NCBI GenBank assembly: GCA_002490995.1
Contig: DKVC01000201.1
Span: 759 to 11,554 of the forward strand
DNA length: 10,796 bases
Source: Lachnospiraceae bacterium UBA7188
Lineage (GTDB): Bacteria > Bacillota > Clostridia > Lachnospirales > Lachnospiraceae
Reading direction: 5' to 3'
In this document: positions 5,657 through 10,761 of the stretch, piece after piece
Layout: each line of letters starts with the position of its first letter
Numbering within the stretch: position 1 is the first letter of the stretch
The notes under the pieces: model-generated
Databases searched by the model: none
The model's input: the letters and a program-made list of their open reading frames with translations, nothing else
Told to the model about the DNA's origin: nothing
Program-made: the position numbers and the translations under genes

Positions 5657-5947
5657 TCACTGCAGTTCCCTGCCGCACGGCATGATGCCGCATTTCTTCA
5701 GTATCTCCCCGCTGTCCTTCATGCCCTGCCGGTACGCTATCTTTGTATAACAGGCCATCATTTCGCCGTACAGCGAAGATATCCTTTCTTCGGTTTCCCC
5801 CAGCTTTAGGGACAGCGTTTCTTTCTCCTGCAGCATCCTGTCCAGCTCCTCCGATATTTCCATGTATCCCAGGTCTTTTTGGGCTATCCTGTCCAGCCTT
5901 TCATTTGTCCCGTATTCCACCAGTATCTCGCTTATCTCCTTATCCAT
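5657..5947 (-). CDS. Small helical protein, possibly DUF6809-like
   Basis: This 96-residue protein is charged and almost entirely helical. Seen: MDKEISEILVEYGTNERLDR at the start, a heptad-like region EELDRMLQEKETLSLKLGET (35-54 region) and YTKIAYRQGMKDSGEIL near the end. The 'E..I..L...Y......F/Y..G...G' ending resembles small clostridial DUF6809-type proteins, but this is only a weak impression. AAAGGAGG five bases before the ATG at 5947 decides the start; an in-frame ATG at 6004, overlapping the upstream stop as ATGA, lacks a ribosome site. It is the last gene of the long leftward array and converges on XRE gene 2, 19 bases away. Confidence 0.7.
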   Translation of the reverse strand: MDKEISEILVEYGTNERLDRIAQKDLGYMEISEELDRMLQEKETLSLKLGETEERISSLYGEMMACYTKIAYRQGMKDSGEILKKCGIMPCGRELQ

Positions 5948-6000
5948 GGCGTCCTCCTTTCCCGTCAGGATTCCTCTCATCCGCAAAATCCCCGCGCGTT

Positions 6001-6624
6001 TCATGTATGTATCCCATATGATGCGCTCTTTAAATCATCCTGCCCCTGCAGTATAATGCCGCCGCACATCCCCAGCCCTTCCGTGGTATACCCCGCGAAC
6101 CCGAAGCTGTACGGTTCGCGGTCATCCGACAGGACGATGCGCTGATACTGGGGCCAGTTCAGCTTCCTGCTGATAAACCTTCCGAATTTTTTTCGGACTG
6201 TCCTGTTCCCTGCAACCTCCCTTAAGTTGCGCCCGCTTATGATCTCAATCCGCGGGCGCCTGCGCACAGGTACTGAAAGCAGGCTGCGCTCCTTCCCGTC
6301 CAGCCTGCAGGCTTCAATGCACTCCCAGAACTTCTGGTACAGCAGAAACACCGTCTCCGCATAGCCGCTGACGCATCCGTCCCCTGTTCCTTCCAGCCAC
6401 ATGAATCCGATCTGCACGCAGTCCTCCCCTAACGGGAGGACAAATCTTGCCATGTCGGCTGCAGAGTACCCTTTCCTCGCACTGCATCTTCCTTTCTCCT
6501 GCAGTTCCTTGAGCTGTTCTTCCTCTACGGGAAAACTGCATGGGGATCTGAACCTCCTTGATACAGTCCTTATGTACACGCCGTTTCCTCCTGCCAAAAC
6601 TTTAACCATTGTCCTCTCTTCCAT
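6001..6624 (-). CDS. Uncharacterised protein
   Basis: I do not recognise this 207-residue protein. It begins MEERTMVKVLAGGNGVYIR and has a Cys/Gly-containing middle (CVQIGFMWLEG) and a basic segment RRRPRIEII. The C-terminal third is distinctive: RKLNWPQYQRIVLSDDREPY followed by SFGFAGYTTEGLGMCGGIIL and QDDLKSASYGIHT, a compact Gly-rich motif that looks conserved rather than random. GGAGG with five-base spacing supports the ATG at 6624. A GTG at 6723 preceded by GGGAGGG would add 33 very basic residues and overlap the upstream gene by eight bases; this is a real alternative. The stop overlaps a possible ATG of the next gene. It sits in the operon with the RHH-like and AbrB-type genes. Confidence 0.72.
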   Translation of the reverse strand: MEERTMVKVLAGGNGVYIRTVSRRFRSPCSFPVEEEQLKELQEKGRCSARKGYSAADMARFVLPLGEDCVQIGFMWLEGTGDGCVSGYAETVFLLYQKFWECIEACRLDGKERSLLSVPVRRRPRIEIISGRNLREVAGNRTVRKKFGRFISRKLNWPQYQRIVLSDDREPYSFGFAGYTTEGLGMCGGIILQGQDDLKSASYGIHT

Positions 6625-6715
6625 CTGAACCTCCTCCATGCCCGGCTGCCGTCCGGTTTCCGCCGGGCAGAAAAAGAATCGCTTCCTTCGTTTGCCATCA
6701 GGCTTCCGGATTCGT

Positions 6716-7264
6716 TTATTCACACTTTTCCCTCCCGTCTGTTCCTATGGTAGGTTTTTTAATCTTTCCTGCTCTGGTGACCTTGATCTGCTTCCTGATT
6801 TTTTGCTTGATGTCCCTGCTCGCGGGCCTTCCCCAGTCTGTCCTTACTTTCCCGTCCTCCTCTACCCAGAAAAATCCGCTTTCTCCGTTTTCCATCCTGG
6901 AGACCTGTTCCGGTGAAAAATAGAACATGGTATGGAAATCAGCCGCTTCTGCCTCTTGGTATGAATGGACCTCCTCAATTTTCCCGTCCGAAAACCGGAC
7001 ACTGCCGCACCAGAATACGTGTCCCCTGTATGACGCAGCCTTCTTTCCTGATCCTCCCCTCATTTTCCTGATATGCCCGGCAAGGCCTGCCGCTTTGGTC
7101 CGGCTGCGGTTCCTAAGGCATCCCTCTCTTAATCCCCTTTCTATAAGCTGCAGGACCTGCTCGTCCCGGGAAATATGCCTCCTTTCAGCCATCTTCCCTA
7201 TCCGCCTGCACAGCCTTCGGGTAAGGCGGACTGATACAATCGTCCTGTTGTCCTGTTTTTCCAT
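6716..7264 (-). CDS. Protein with N-terminal ribbon-helix-helix-like region
   Basis: This 182-residue protein begins with a segment resembling a ribbon-helix-helix DNA-binding fold: NRTIVSVRLTRRLCRRIGKM (6-25), a beta strand and first helix, then HISRDEQVLQLIERGLREG (30-48), second helix. Residues 50-80 are strongly basic. The rest (about 80-145) holds aromatic-rich sequence (GHVFWCGSVRFSDGKIEEVH, FHTMFYFSPEQVSRMENG, GFFWVEEDGKVRTDW) that looks like a small separate beta-rich domain I do not recognise, and the tail is Lys-rich. The start at 7264 is fixed by GGAGG six bases upstream. Its first 80 bases overlap the end of the AbrB-type gene in another frame. It may be a transcription factor or partition-type DNA-binding protein; that is inference. 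Confidence 0.65.
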   Translation of the reverse strand: MEKQDNRTIVSVRLTRRLCRRIGKMAERRHISRDEQVLQLIERGLREGCLRNRSRTKAAGLAGHIRKMRGGSGKKAASYRGHVFWCGSVRFSDGKIEEVHSYQEAEAADFHTMFYFSPEQVSRMENGESGFFWVEEDGKVRTDWGRPASRDIKQKIRKQIKVTRAGKIKKPTIGTDGREKCE

Positions 7265-7430
7265 AAATGTCCTCCTCATATCTGTATTTCTGCAGGATGA
7301 CCCTGCCCTCATCATCCGTAATGATCTCCATGGACTGGCCCTCCCTGATTTCAAGCCGTTTCCTGACCTCCCTTGGGATGACGATTCTTCCGAGGTCATC
7401 GATTTTCCTTATGATTCCTGTCGTTTCCAT
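7185..7430 (-). CDS. AbrB/SpoVT-type transcriptional regulator
   Basis: This 81-residue protein has an N-terminal swapped-hairpin AbrB DNA-binding domain over residues 2-50: TGIIRKIDDLGRIVIPREVR (4-23), then KRLEIREGQSMEIITDDEGR and VILQKY. The 'D.lGRivIP.e.R..l.i..G' pattern is diagnostic. Such proteins are transition-state regulators or antitoxins; no toxin-like partner is adjacent, so a regulatory role is more likely. AAAGGAGG nine bases before the ATG at 7430 decides the start; a GTG six bases earlier is too close to it. The last 30 residues have no match to the family and read across the start of the RHH-like gene. Confidence 0.88.
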   Translation of the reverse strand: METTGIIRKIDDLGRIVIPREVRKRLEIREGQSMEIITDDEGRVILQKYRYEEDIYGKTGQQDDCISPPYPKAVQADREDG

Positions 7431-7619
7431 CCACACTGTCCTCCTTTTTGCCGGTAGCCGGGATCCCGCTGGATTTTCGGATCCCTGTGCCCTCCAGGTA
7501 CCTTTGTGACACCTAAACCCCTCTTTGATTTCCTTCCAATGATGTACTTGCCCGGAACCGCTGATGGCAGCCGTTATGGGACGCGCGTTACACGGTCCGA
7601 GAATAATGTTCCTTGCCGG
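7431..7619 (-). other. Gap upstream of the abrB-type gene with open frame lacking a start, and an inverted repeat
   Basis: Between the genes at 7620 and 7430 the minus strand has an open stretch of about 58 codons with protein-like sequence (GKYIIGRKSKRGLGVTKVPG, then QRDPGYRQKGGQCG), but no ATG, GTG or TTG with a ribosome site near its start. It could be the remnant of a broken gene or chance. An inverted repeat, GGGATCC (7460-7466) with GGATCCC (7479-7485), lies before the AbrB ribosome site. No promoter or T-tract terminator is evident. Confidence 0.3.
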
Positions 7620-8270
7620 TCACTGCTTCCTGAAATAGCGAAACCCAAAGAAATCCGACATGATCTCATCCGTGCCATATCTTCTTTCGATTTCCTTCTC
7701 ATGGCGCTTGATGGTGTCAAGCTCTCTCCTGTCGGGTTTCCCGGCATCCCCTGCTCCGGACCGGTAGACGAACACCCCTGCGTTCACTTCTCCGCCGCAC
7801 GTACCGCGCATCATTTCCATGAACCCGTCGCATTTCTCCAGTCCCAGCCTGTCTCCGATGCCAGGAAGGAAAAAAGTCCCGAATTCATTGCCGGCTCCTA
7901 CTTCCATCACTGACCATACAAGACTCCGCCTTTCAAGCCCGAGCTTCATAATCTCCGCCTCCGTAAGCTCCCTGTACATCTCCTCGGCCCCTTGAATCCT
8001 GTCCGGCGGCATCATCCTCCATGCTTCTTTCACATCCCTGCGGATTTCCACGCAGCCATCCGGGAGACGTTCCCAGTCCGGCGTTCCCGAAATGAAATCC
8101 TGCCTGAGGCTTTCCCATGCAGGCTCCCCTTCCAGGTCCCCGTACCCCATCTCCCCGTTTCTGATCAATACCGCTGCCATGGCACAGAGCCATGTCTCAT
8201 CCTCCGCCACACCGCGGATTCTCATGCTGCCCTTATCCTTCGATGAGAGTATGTATATTCTGTTTCCCAT
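7620..8270 (-). CDS. Uncharacterised protein
   Basis: I do not recognise this 216-residue protein. It begins MGNRIYILSSKDKGSMRIRG and looks soluble: no signal peptide or membrane helix. It contains EDETWLCAMAAVLIRNGEMG near residues 23-42, an acidic middle with EEMYRELTEAEIMKLG, and a basic C-terminus (DTIKRHEKEIERRYGTDEIM) that ends FFGFRYFRKQ. GAGGCGG lies nine bases before the ATG, a modest ribosome site; an in-frame ATG 15 codons later has a weaker one. It starts within the end of the gene at 8233-8448 (38-base overlap), so it is part of the same transcript. Confidence 0.7.
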   Translation of the reverse strand: MGNRIYILSSKDKGSMRIRGVAEDETWLCAMAAVLIRNGEMGYGDLEGEPAWESLRQDFISGTPDWERLPDGCVEIRRDVKEAWRMMPPDRIQGAEEMYRELTEAEIMKLGLERRSLVWSVMEVGAGNEFGTFFLPGIGDRLGLEKCDGFMEMMRGTCGGEVNAGVFVYRSGAGDAGKPDRRELDTIKRHEKEIERRYGTDEIMSDFFGFRYFRKQ

Positions 8271-8448
8271 GTCCTTCCGCCTCGCTTCCCTGATGCGCCT
8301 CCCGGCTTCTGCCCGGATGCCGCATCTGCTTAATTCTTGACGCTTTCTTCGCCTTCAGTTTCCCTAAGGCTTCAGCAATCATCCTGTCTGACTCCCTGTC
8401 TTCCTGAACGGCCGAAATCCTTATGGCTGCCAGCGTTAACAAATGCAT
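8233..8448 (-). CDS. Small basic protein
   Basis: This is a 71-residue predicted protein starting MHLLTLAAIRISAVQEDRES and turning Lys/Arg-rich (LGKLKAKKASRIKQMRH), with a Gly/His/Glu-rich tail that is probably disordered. No family is recognised. The ATG at 8448 has an AAGGAAGGA ribosome site four bases upstream. The frame stays open further upstream to 8583, but that part crosses the stop region of the membrane-protein gene and the hairpin at 8479-8504, so I reject the longer form. It overlaps the start of the next gene by 38 bases. The helical first half reads as real; the tail could instead be out-of-frame sequence after a small deletion. Confidence 0.5.
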   Translation of the reverse strand: MHLLTLAAIRISAVQEDRESDRMIAEALGKLKAKKASRIKQMRHPGRSREAHQGSEAEGHGKQNIHTLIEG

Positions 8449-8478
8449 AATGTCCTTCCTTTCTTCTGCAAAATGAAC

Positions 8479-8504
8479 ATGCAGCCAAAGAACCACGGCT
8501 GCAT
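8479..8504 (-). terminator. Terminator-like hairpin after the membrane-protein gene
   Basis: ATGCAGCC and GGCTGCAT form a perfect 8-bp stem with a 10-base loop, starting six bases after the stop of the gene at 8511-8948. The bases that follow on the minus strand (GTTCATTTTG) are only partly T-rich, so termination may be weak. It ends 30 bases before the next gene's start. Confidence 0.55.
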
Positions 8505-8510
8505 TGCGAC

Positions 8511-8948
8511 TCAAACCTGCAATATCAGGATGCAGGTTAATGCTTCCAATGTAACGAACAGGAAAATCAGCTCTTTCAGGCATCTCTTTCTGTCCTTCCT
8601 GTCCCAGTCGGCTTCATGAAGCGAGAACTCATATTTCTCAAAGCCCGGACTGAAATATCTTTTTCGGAATTCCCTGACATATGCCATGGTTTTTTCCGAG
8701 GAACACCTGCTAAGTTCCTCGTAATCTTTCCCTGAAATGACCATAAGGTATACTGAACCCCTGAAGAATATGTCCATACAGCAATAACAAGCCCGTCTGC
8801 CATAATGCCCTCTCTGTCTTTCTACCCAAACCCTGAACCTGATTTCCTGCCATCCCAGGTTTTTATACTGCCTGCTCATGTATAATTGGATAAAACACAT
8901 AAAAATGCTTGCTGCCAAGTTGATCACTGTCCACACTGCTATAGTCAT
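8511..8948 (-). CDS. Two-TM membrane protein, uncharacterised
   Basis: This 145-residue protein has two predicted membrane helices, one at each end: residues about 3-23 (IAVWTVINLAASIFMCFIQL) and 124-144 (LKELIFLFVTLEALTCILIL). The central ~100 residues are charged and soluble, with a cysteine cluster ACYCCMDI (53-60) and basic stretches (RRYF, DWDRKDRKRCL). The central region would lie on one face of the membrane, and positive charge suggests the cytoplasmic side. GAGGAGGT six bases before the ATG fixes the start. A terminator-like hairpin follows its stop. I do not recognise the family; it is the first larger gene after the strong leader promoter at 9312-9340. Confidence 0.72.
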   Translation of the reverse strand: MTIAVWTVINLAASIFMCFIQLYMSRQYKNLGWQEIRFRVWVERQRGHYGRRACYCCMDIFFRGSVYLMVISGKDYEELSRCSSEKTMAYVREFRKRYFSPGFEKYEFSLHEADWDRKDRKRCLKELIFLFVTLEALTCILILQV

Positions 8949-8990
8949 CCTCTTACCTCCTCTGTCCTTTCTTCATCCCGATCTTCTTTT

Positions 8991-9140
8991 TTAGCCAAAG
9001 AAACAGCCACATCTCCCGCCTGGTGGAAATATGGCTGCCTCCTTATGCCAGTCTTCCCTTTGCCTGCCCATATGAAGATACGGCAGGCCGGTCCTGAACG
9101 GTCCGTCATCTTTTGAGCCGTATGGACGCTTTCCTTTCAA
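8991..9140 (-). CDS. Possible small protein with TTG start
   Basis: A 49-codon frame starts at TTG (9140), five bases after GGAGG, and ends at TAA (8991). Its product begins MKGKRPYGSKDDGPFR and ends GGRCGCFFG. It is the first frame after the leader terminator, at the same distance from the T-tract as yopX is from its own leader terminator, which favours it as the leader's first gene. A second frame through the same DNA ends in a TGA that overlaps the ATG of the membrane-protein gene, with a plausible charged C-terminus (LAKKEDRDEERTEEVRG) but no ribosome site. Only one is likely real, or the region is untranslated. Confidence 0.4.
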   Translation of the reverse strand: MKGKRPYGSKDDGPFRTGLPYLHMGRQREDWHKEAAIFPPGGRCGCFFG

Positions 9141-9169
9141 TACTCCCTCCTTTTCCGATATTTTCCCAC

Positions 9170-9201
9170 AAAAAAAGCACCTGCATATCTCCTGCAGGCA
9201 C
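9170..9201 (-). terminator. Intrinsic terminator at the end of leader RNA copy B
   Basis: On the minus strand GTGCCTGCA pairs with TGCAGGTGC (9 bp including two G-U pairs) around a 7-base loop, followed directly by seven T. It lies about 105 bases after the predicted transcription start and 30 bases before the TTG-start gene, the same place as the terminator in leader copy A. Confidence 0.8.
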
Positions 9202-9305
9202 CCTGTTTCCGTGGTCCACCCCTATTGTCTTCCGAAAACCTGTTCCCAGGAATTTTCTTCTTATGATCCGCCATAAGCCGAATCAGTAAACAATAACGAT
9301 TGGTT
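9170..9305 (-). ncRNA. Structured 5' leader RNA, copy B (head of the long leftward array)
   Basis: The transcript from the promoter at 9312-9340 would form hairpin 1 (TGATTCG with CGGATCA, plus 9264-9285, loop GCTTATGG), hairpin 2 (CCTG-GGAA-CAGG, 9239-9250, GNRA loop) and the terminator. Copy A (1162-1287) has the same three parts in the same order. Shared primary sequence includes CAGTAnAACAATAA (plus strand, between the -10 box and hairpin 1) and CCTGTTnCCAGGAATT. The hairpin 1 stems differ between copies yet both pair, and the GNRA loops differ but stay GNRA. It could be an attenuator, a cis-acting antitermination element or a released small RNA. Confidence 0.5.
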
Positions 9306-9311
9306 GAACTG

Positions 9312-9340
9312 ATTATATAACAGAAGGACTTCTTTGTCAA
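9312..9340 (-). promoter_or_regulatory. Full-consensus sigma-A promoter, leftward
   Basis: On the minus strand TTGACA is followed after exactly 17 bases by TATAAT, a perfect match in both boxes. It would start transcription near 9305 and feed leader copy B and the long leftward gene array. Such a strong promoter normally needs downstream or repressor control, and the leader terminator at 9170-9201 could supply it. Confidence 0.88.
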
Positions 9341-9411
9341 AGGATTCCTTATGCCTGCACTGACAAAGATCGGTTTTTCCGACAAAACCCCTGCTATTTC
9401 ATGAAAACGGC

Positions 9412-9441
9412 TTGAAGGGGAATGCAGGCTCATGATACAAT
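9412..9441 (+). promoter_or_regulatory. Rightward promoter of the 121-residue gene
   Basis: TTGAAG (9412-9417) and TACAAT (9436-9441) are 18 bases apart, with TG at the extended -10 position. It lies 48 bases before the GTG start at 9489. It is divergent to the strong leftward promoter, with about 70 bases between them and no gene. Confidence 0.65.
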
Positions 9442-9488
9442 CAAATAGAATAACCGGGGGCTGTTAATCTGAATGGGAGGGCTTTAAA

Positions 9489-9854
9489 GTGAGCATGGAA
9501 CTGGATTTTTGGAAATACAAAGATAATGTCGCCCACAATCACGCGATAGTTTACACAACGGCGTGCTGTGACGGGAAGCTGATGGAAGAATTGGAGAACC
9601 TTCCGACAGACGGGATTCTGAAGAGAATTTCCGCCGTCTTCTCTGGCTGGACCATACAAAACGATGGAAAAGATTTTGAAAAAGAGGGACATGGGGCATT
9701 CCAGATTTTTACGACGGAACAAATTGTAAGATTTGACTGCTATGGCATGCAGGAAAAGGACATGAACGCCCTGATGGATATTTTGGCTGATTTCGGTTGT
9801 CCTCTGTATGACCCGCAGATATCGGAAAGGTTTGATGCCTGGACAGACAAGTGA
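9489..9854 (+). CDS. Uncharacterised soluble protein
   Basis: I do not recognise this 121-residue protein. It starts at GTG (reads MSMELDFWKYKDNVAHNHAI) with GGGAGGG seven bases upstream; an ATG two codons later is the alternative. The sequence is acidic and soluble with no signal peptide. Trp and Phe are frequent (FWKY, FSGWTIQND, FDAW), and the pattern of a beta-rich middle (GAFQIFTTEQIVRFDCYG) between helices is typical of small intracellular domains, such as immunity-type or DUF proteins in Firmicutes, though no specific family is claimed. It is a single-gene unit with its own promoter and reads away from the leftward array, so it may mark the edge of that module. Confidence 0.8.
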   Translation: MSMELDFWKYKDNVAHNHAIVYTTACCDGKLMEELENLPTDGILKRISAVFSGWTIQNDGKDFEKEGHGAFQIFTTEQIVRFDCYGMQEKDMNALMDILADFGCPLYDPQISERFDAWTDK

Positions 9855-10150
9855 CTGCTTTCAGGCCGCTGTGCCAAAAACGTTTCTTTTAAGACTAAGC
9901 TGTCGGATGCGGCTCATATAGAACTATAAACGGATCTTGCTGTCCTGCTGAAATAATATCAGGATGTCATGGCGAAGTTCTTTGAGACATTTTGTTCCAA
10001 AAGTACAGTTGAACGGCAAAGGTAGTGATGATTTTCTTCTAATTTTGCTTTAGCAACCTATTTGCAACTCAAAGTTGCGCGATACTTGGTGGATGTTATC
10101 TGAGGTCTGCGCTATACTGATGCCATCAAAAGAAAGGAGCACATTGATTT
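9855..10150 (+). promoter_or_regulatory. Control region of the membrane-anchored XRE gene
   Basis: This 296-base gap has no gene. It holds a perfect 6-bp palindrome with a 3-base centre, GCAACT-caa-AGTTGC (10064-10078), a good operator candidate. A -10-like TATACT (10113-10118) follows, with only a weak -35 (TGGATG, 17 bases upstream). Further left, at 9986-9996, is CATTTTGTTCC, which recurs at 10646-10656. No terminator for the 121-residue gene is visible. Confidence 0.45.
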
Positions 10151-10492
10151 ATGCAAACACATTTAATCCTTGTATTGGTAATCGGTATCCCTCTTTTCAC
10201 CGCCTTTATCTACCTTGTTGTTCTTCTGGTACGCGCTCTTTTGAAGTATATACGCTCCAAAGACGTGCGAGAGGAAAAGCAGGCAACAAAGGTTTCTTTA
10301 GGGGAGGCCATCAAGGCTAACCGTCTGCGCTGTCAAATGACCCAGGAATTTGTTGCGGAGACAATAGGAGTTAGCCGACAGGCTGTTTCCAAATGGGAAA
10401 GCGGCGCATCCGATCCCAGCACCAGCAACTTGATTGCATTAGCAAAACTGTTTGGGATTTCCCCGGAAGAATTGTTACATGATGTTAAATAG
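10151..10492 (+). CDS. Membrane-anchored XRE-family transcriptional regulator
   Basis: This 113-residue protein joins one N-terminal membrane helix (residues about 5-30, LILVLVIGIPLFTAFIYLVV and onward) to a C-terminal XRE helix-turn-helix (about 50-111). The HTH is clear: LGEAIKANRLRCQMTQEFVA, then ETIGVSRQAVSKWESGASDP and STSNLIALAKLFGISPEELL. The 'MTQe.vAe.igVSRQAVSKWE.G...P' pattern is the standard XRE signature. The order TM-then-HTH would hold the DNA-binding domain at the inner face of the membrane. Such proteins often sense membrane events or pair with neighbouring membrane genes. AAAGGAG lies 11 bases before the ATG. The downstream gene (10762 onward) also begins with a hydrophobic N-terminus, so it may be the partner. 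Confidence 0.9.
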   Translation: MQTHLILVLVIGIPLFTAFIYLVVLLVRALLKYIRSKDVREEKQATKVSLGEAIKANRLRCQMTQEFVAETIGVSRQAVSKWESGASDPSTSNLIALAKLFGISPEELLHDVK

Positions 10493-10518
10493 CATTAACC
10501 TCCAAAGCTGGAGGCAGT

Positions 10519-10670
10519 ATCCTCCCACCTTTGCGCCCCAGCCACATCCGCCATCTGATTTGTTGAAACAGCTTTCCGCGCTGGTGGAGCTGTGACATGC
10601 AGGGGAGCGGCGCTGTGCCGCTCCCCCTGTTTTTTAGACTTGGGGCATTTTGTTCCGAAGGTGGGAGGAT
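10519..10670. repeat. 13-bp inverted repeat pair enclosing a terminator
   Basis: ATCCTCCCACCTT (10519-10531) and AAGGTGGGAGGAT (10658-10670) are perfect inverted copies 152 bases apart end to end. The enclosed DNA codes for nothing recognisable and holds the strong terminator at 10602-10635. The layout resembles a small non-autonomous element (MITE-like), but no target-site duplication is visible in the flanks. The right copy ends one base into the -35 box of the next promoter. Just left of it, CCTCCA-aagc-TGGAGG (10499-10514) is a separate hairpin at the XRE gene end. Confidence 0.55.
10602..10635 (+). terminator. Strong intrinsic terminator after the XRE gene
   Basis: GGGGAGCGGC (10602-10611) pairs perfectly with GCCGCTCCCC (10617-10626) around a 5-base loop, followed after three bases by six T (10630-10635). 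It stops rightward transcription 110 bases after the XRE stop. Confidence 0.92.
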
Positions 10671-10698
10671 AGACAACAGTAAAAGCATGTGCTATACT
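10670..10698 (+). promoter_or_regulatory. Promoter of the gene at the right edge
   Basis: TAGACA (10670-10675) and TATACT (10693-10698) are 17 bases apart, with TG at the extended -10 position. The gene starting at 10762 lies 64 bases downstream. The sequence around the -10 box (GCTATACTnGAT) resembles that before the XRE gene at 10113-10118. Confidence 0.65.
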
Positions 10699-10761
10699 TG
10701 ATTTGCCAGTAAATAATATATGGGCAAACCGGAAGAAACCTAACTGAAAGGACATTGCTTT

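Noticed and set aside
7506..7913. 135-codon plus-strand frame
   Set aside because: It is the antisense of the gene at 7620-8270, with no ribosome site and unlike protein composition.
9137..9433. 98-codon minus-strand frame across 9137-9433
   Set aside because: It runs through the consensus promoter 9312-9340, the leader and the terminator; its first start has no ribosome site. Only the sub-frame from 9274 is kept as a speculative leader peptide.
9441..9722. Minus-strand frames inside the 121-residue gene
   Set aside because: They are antisense to a well supported GTG-start gene with its own promoter and lack ribosome sites.
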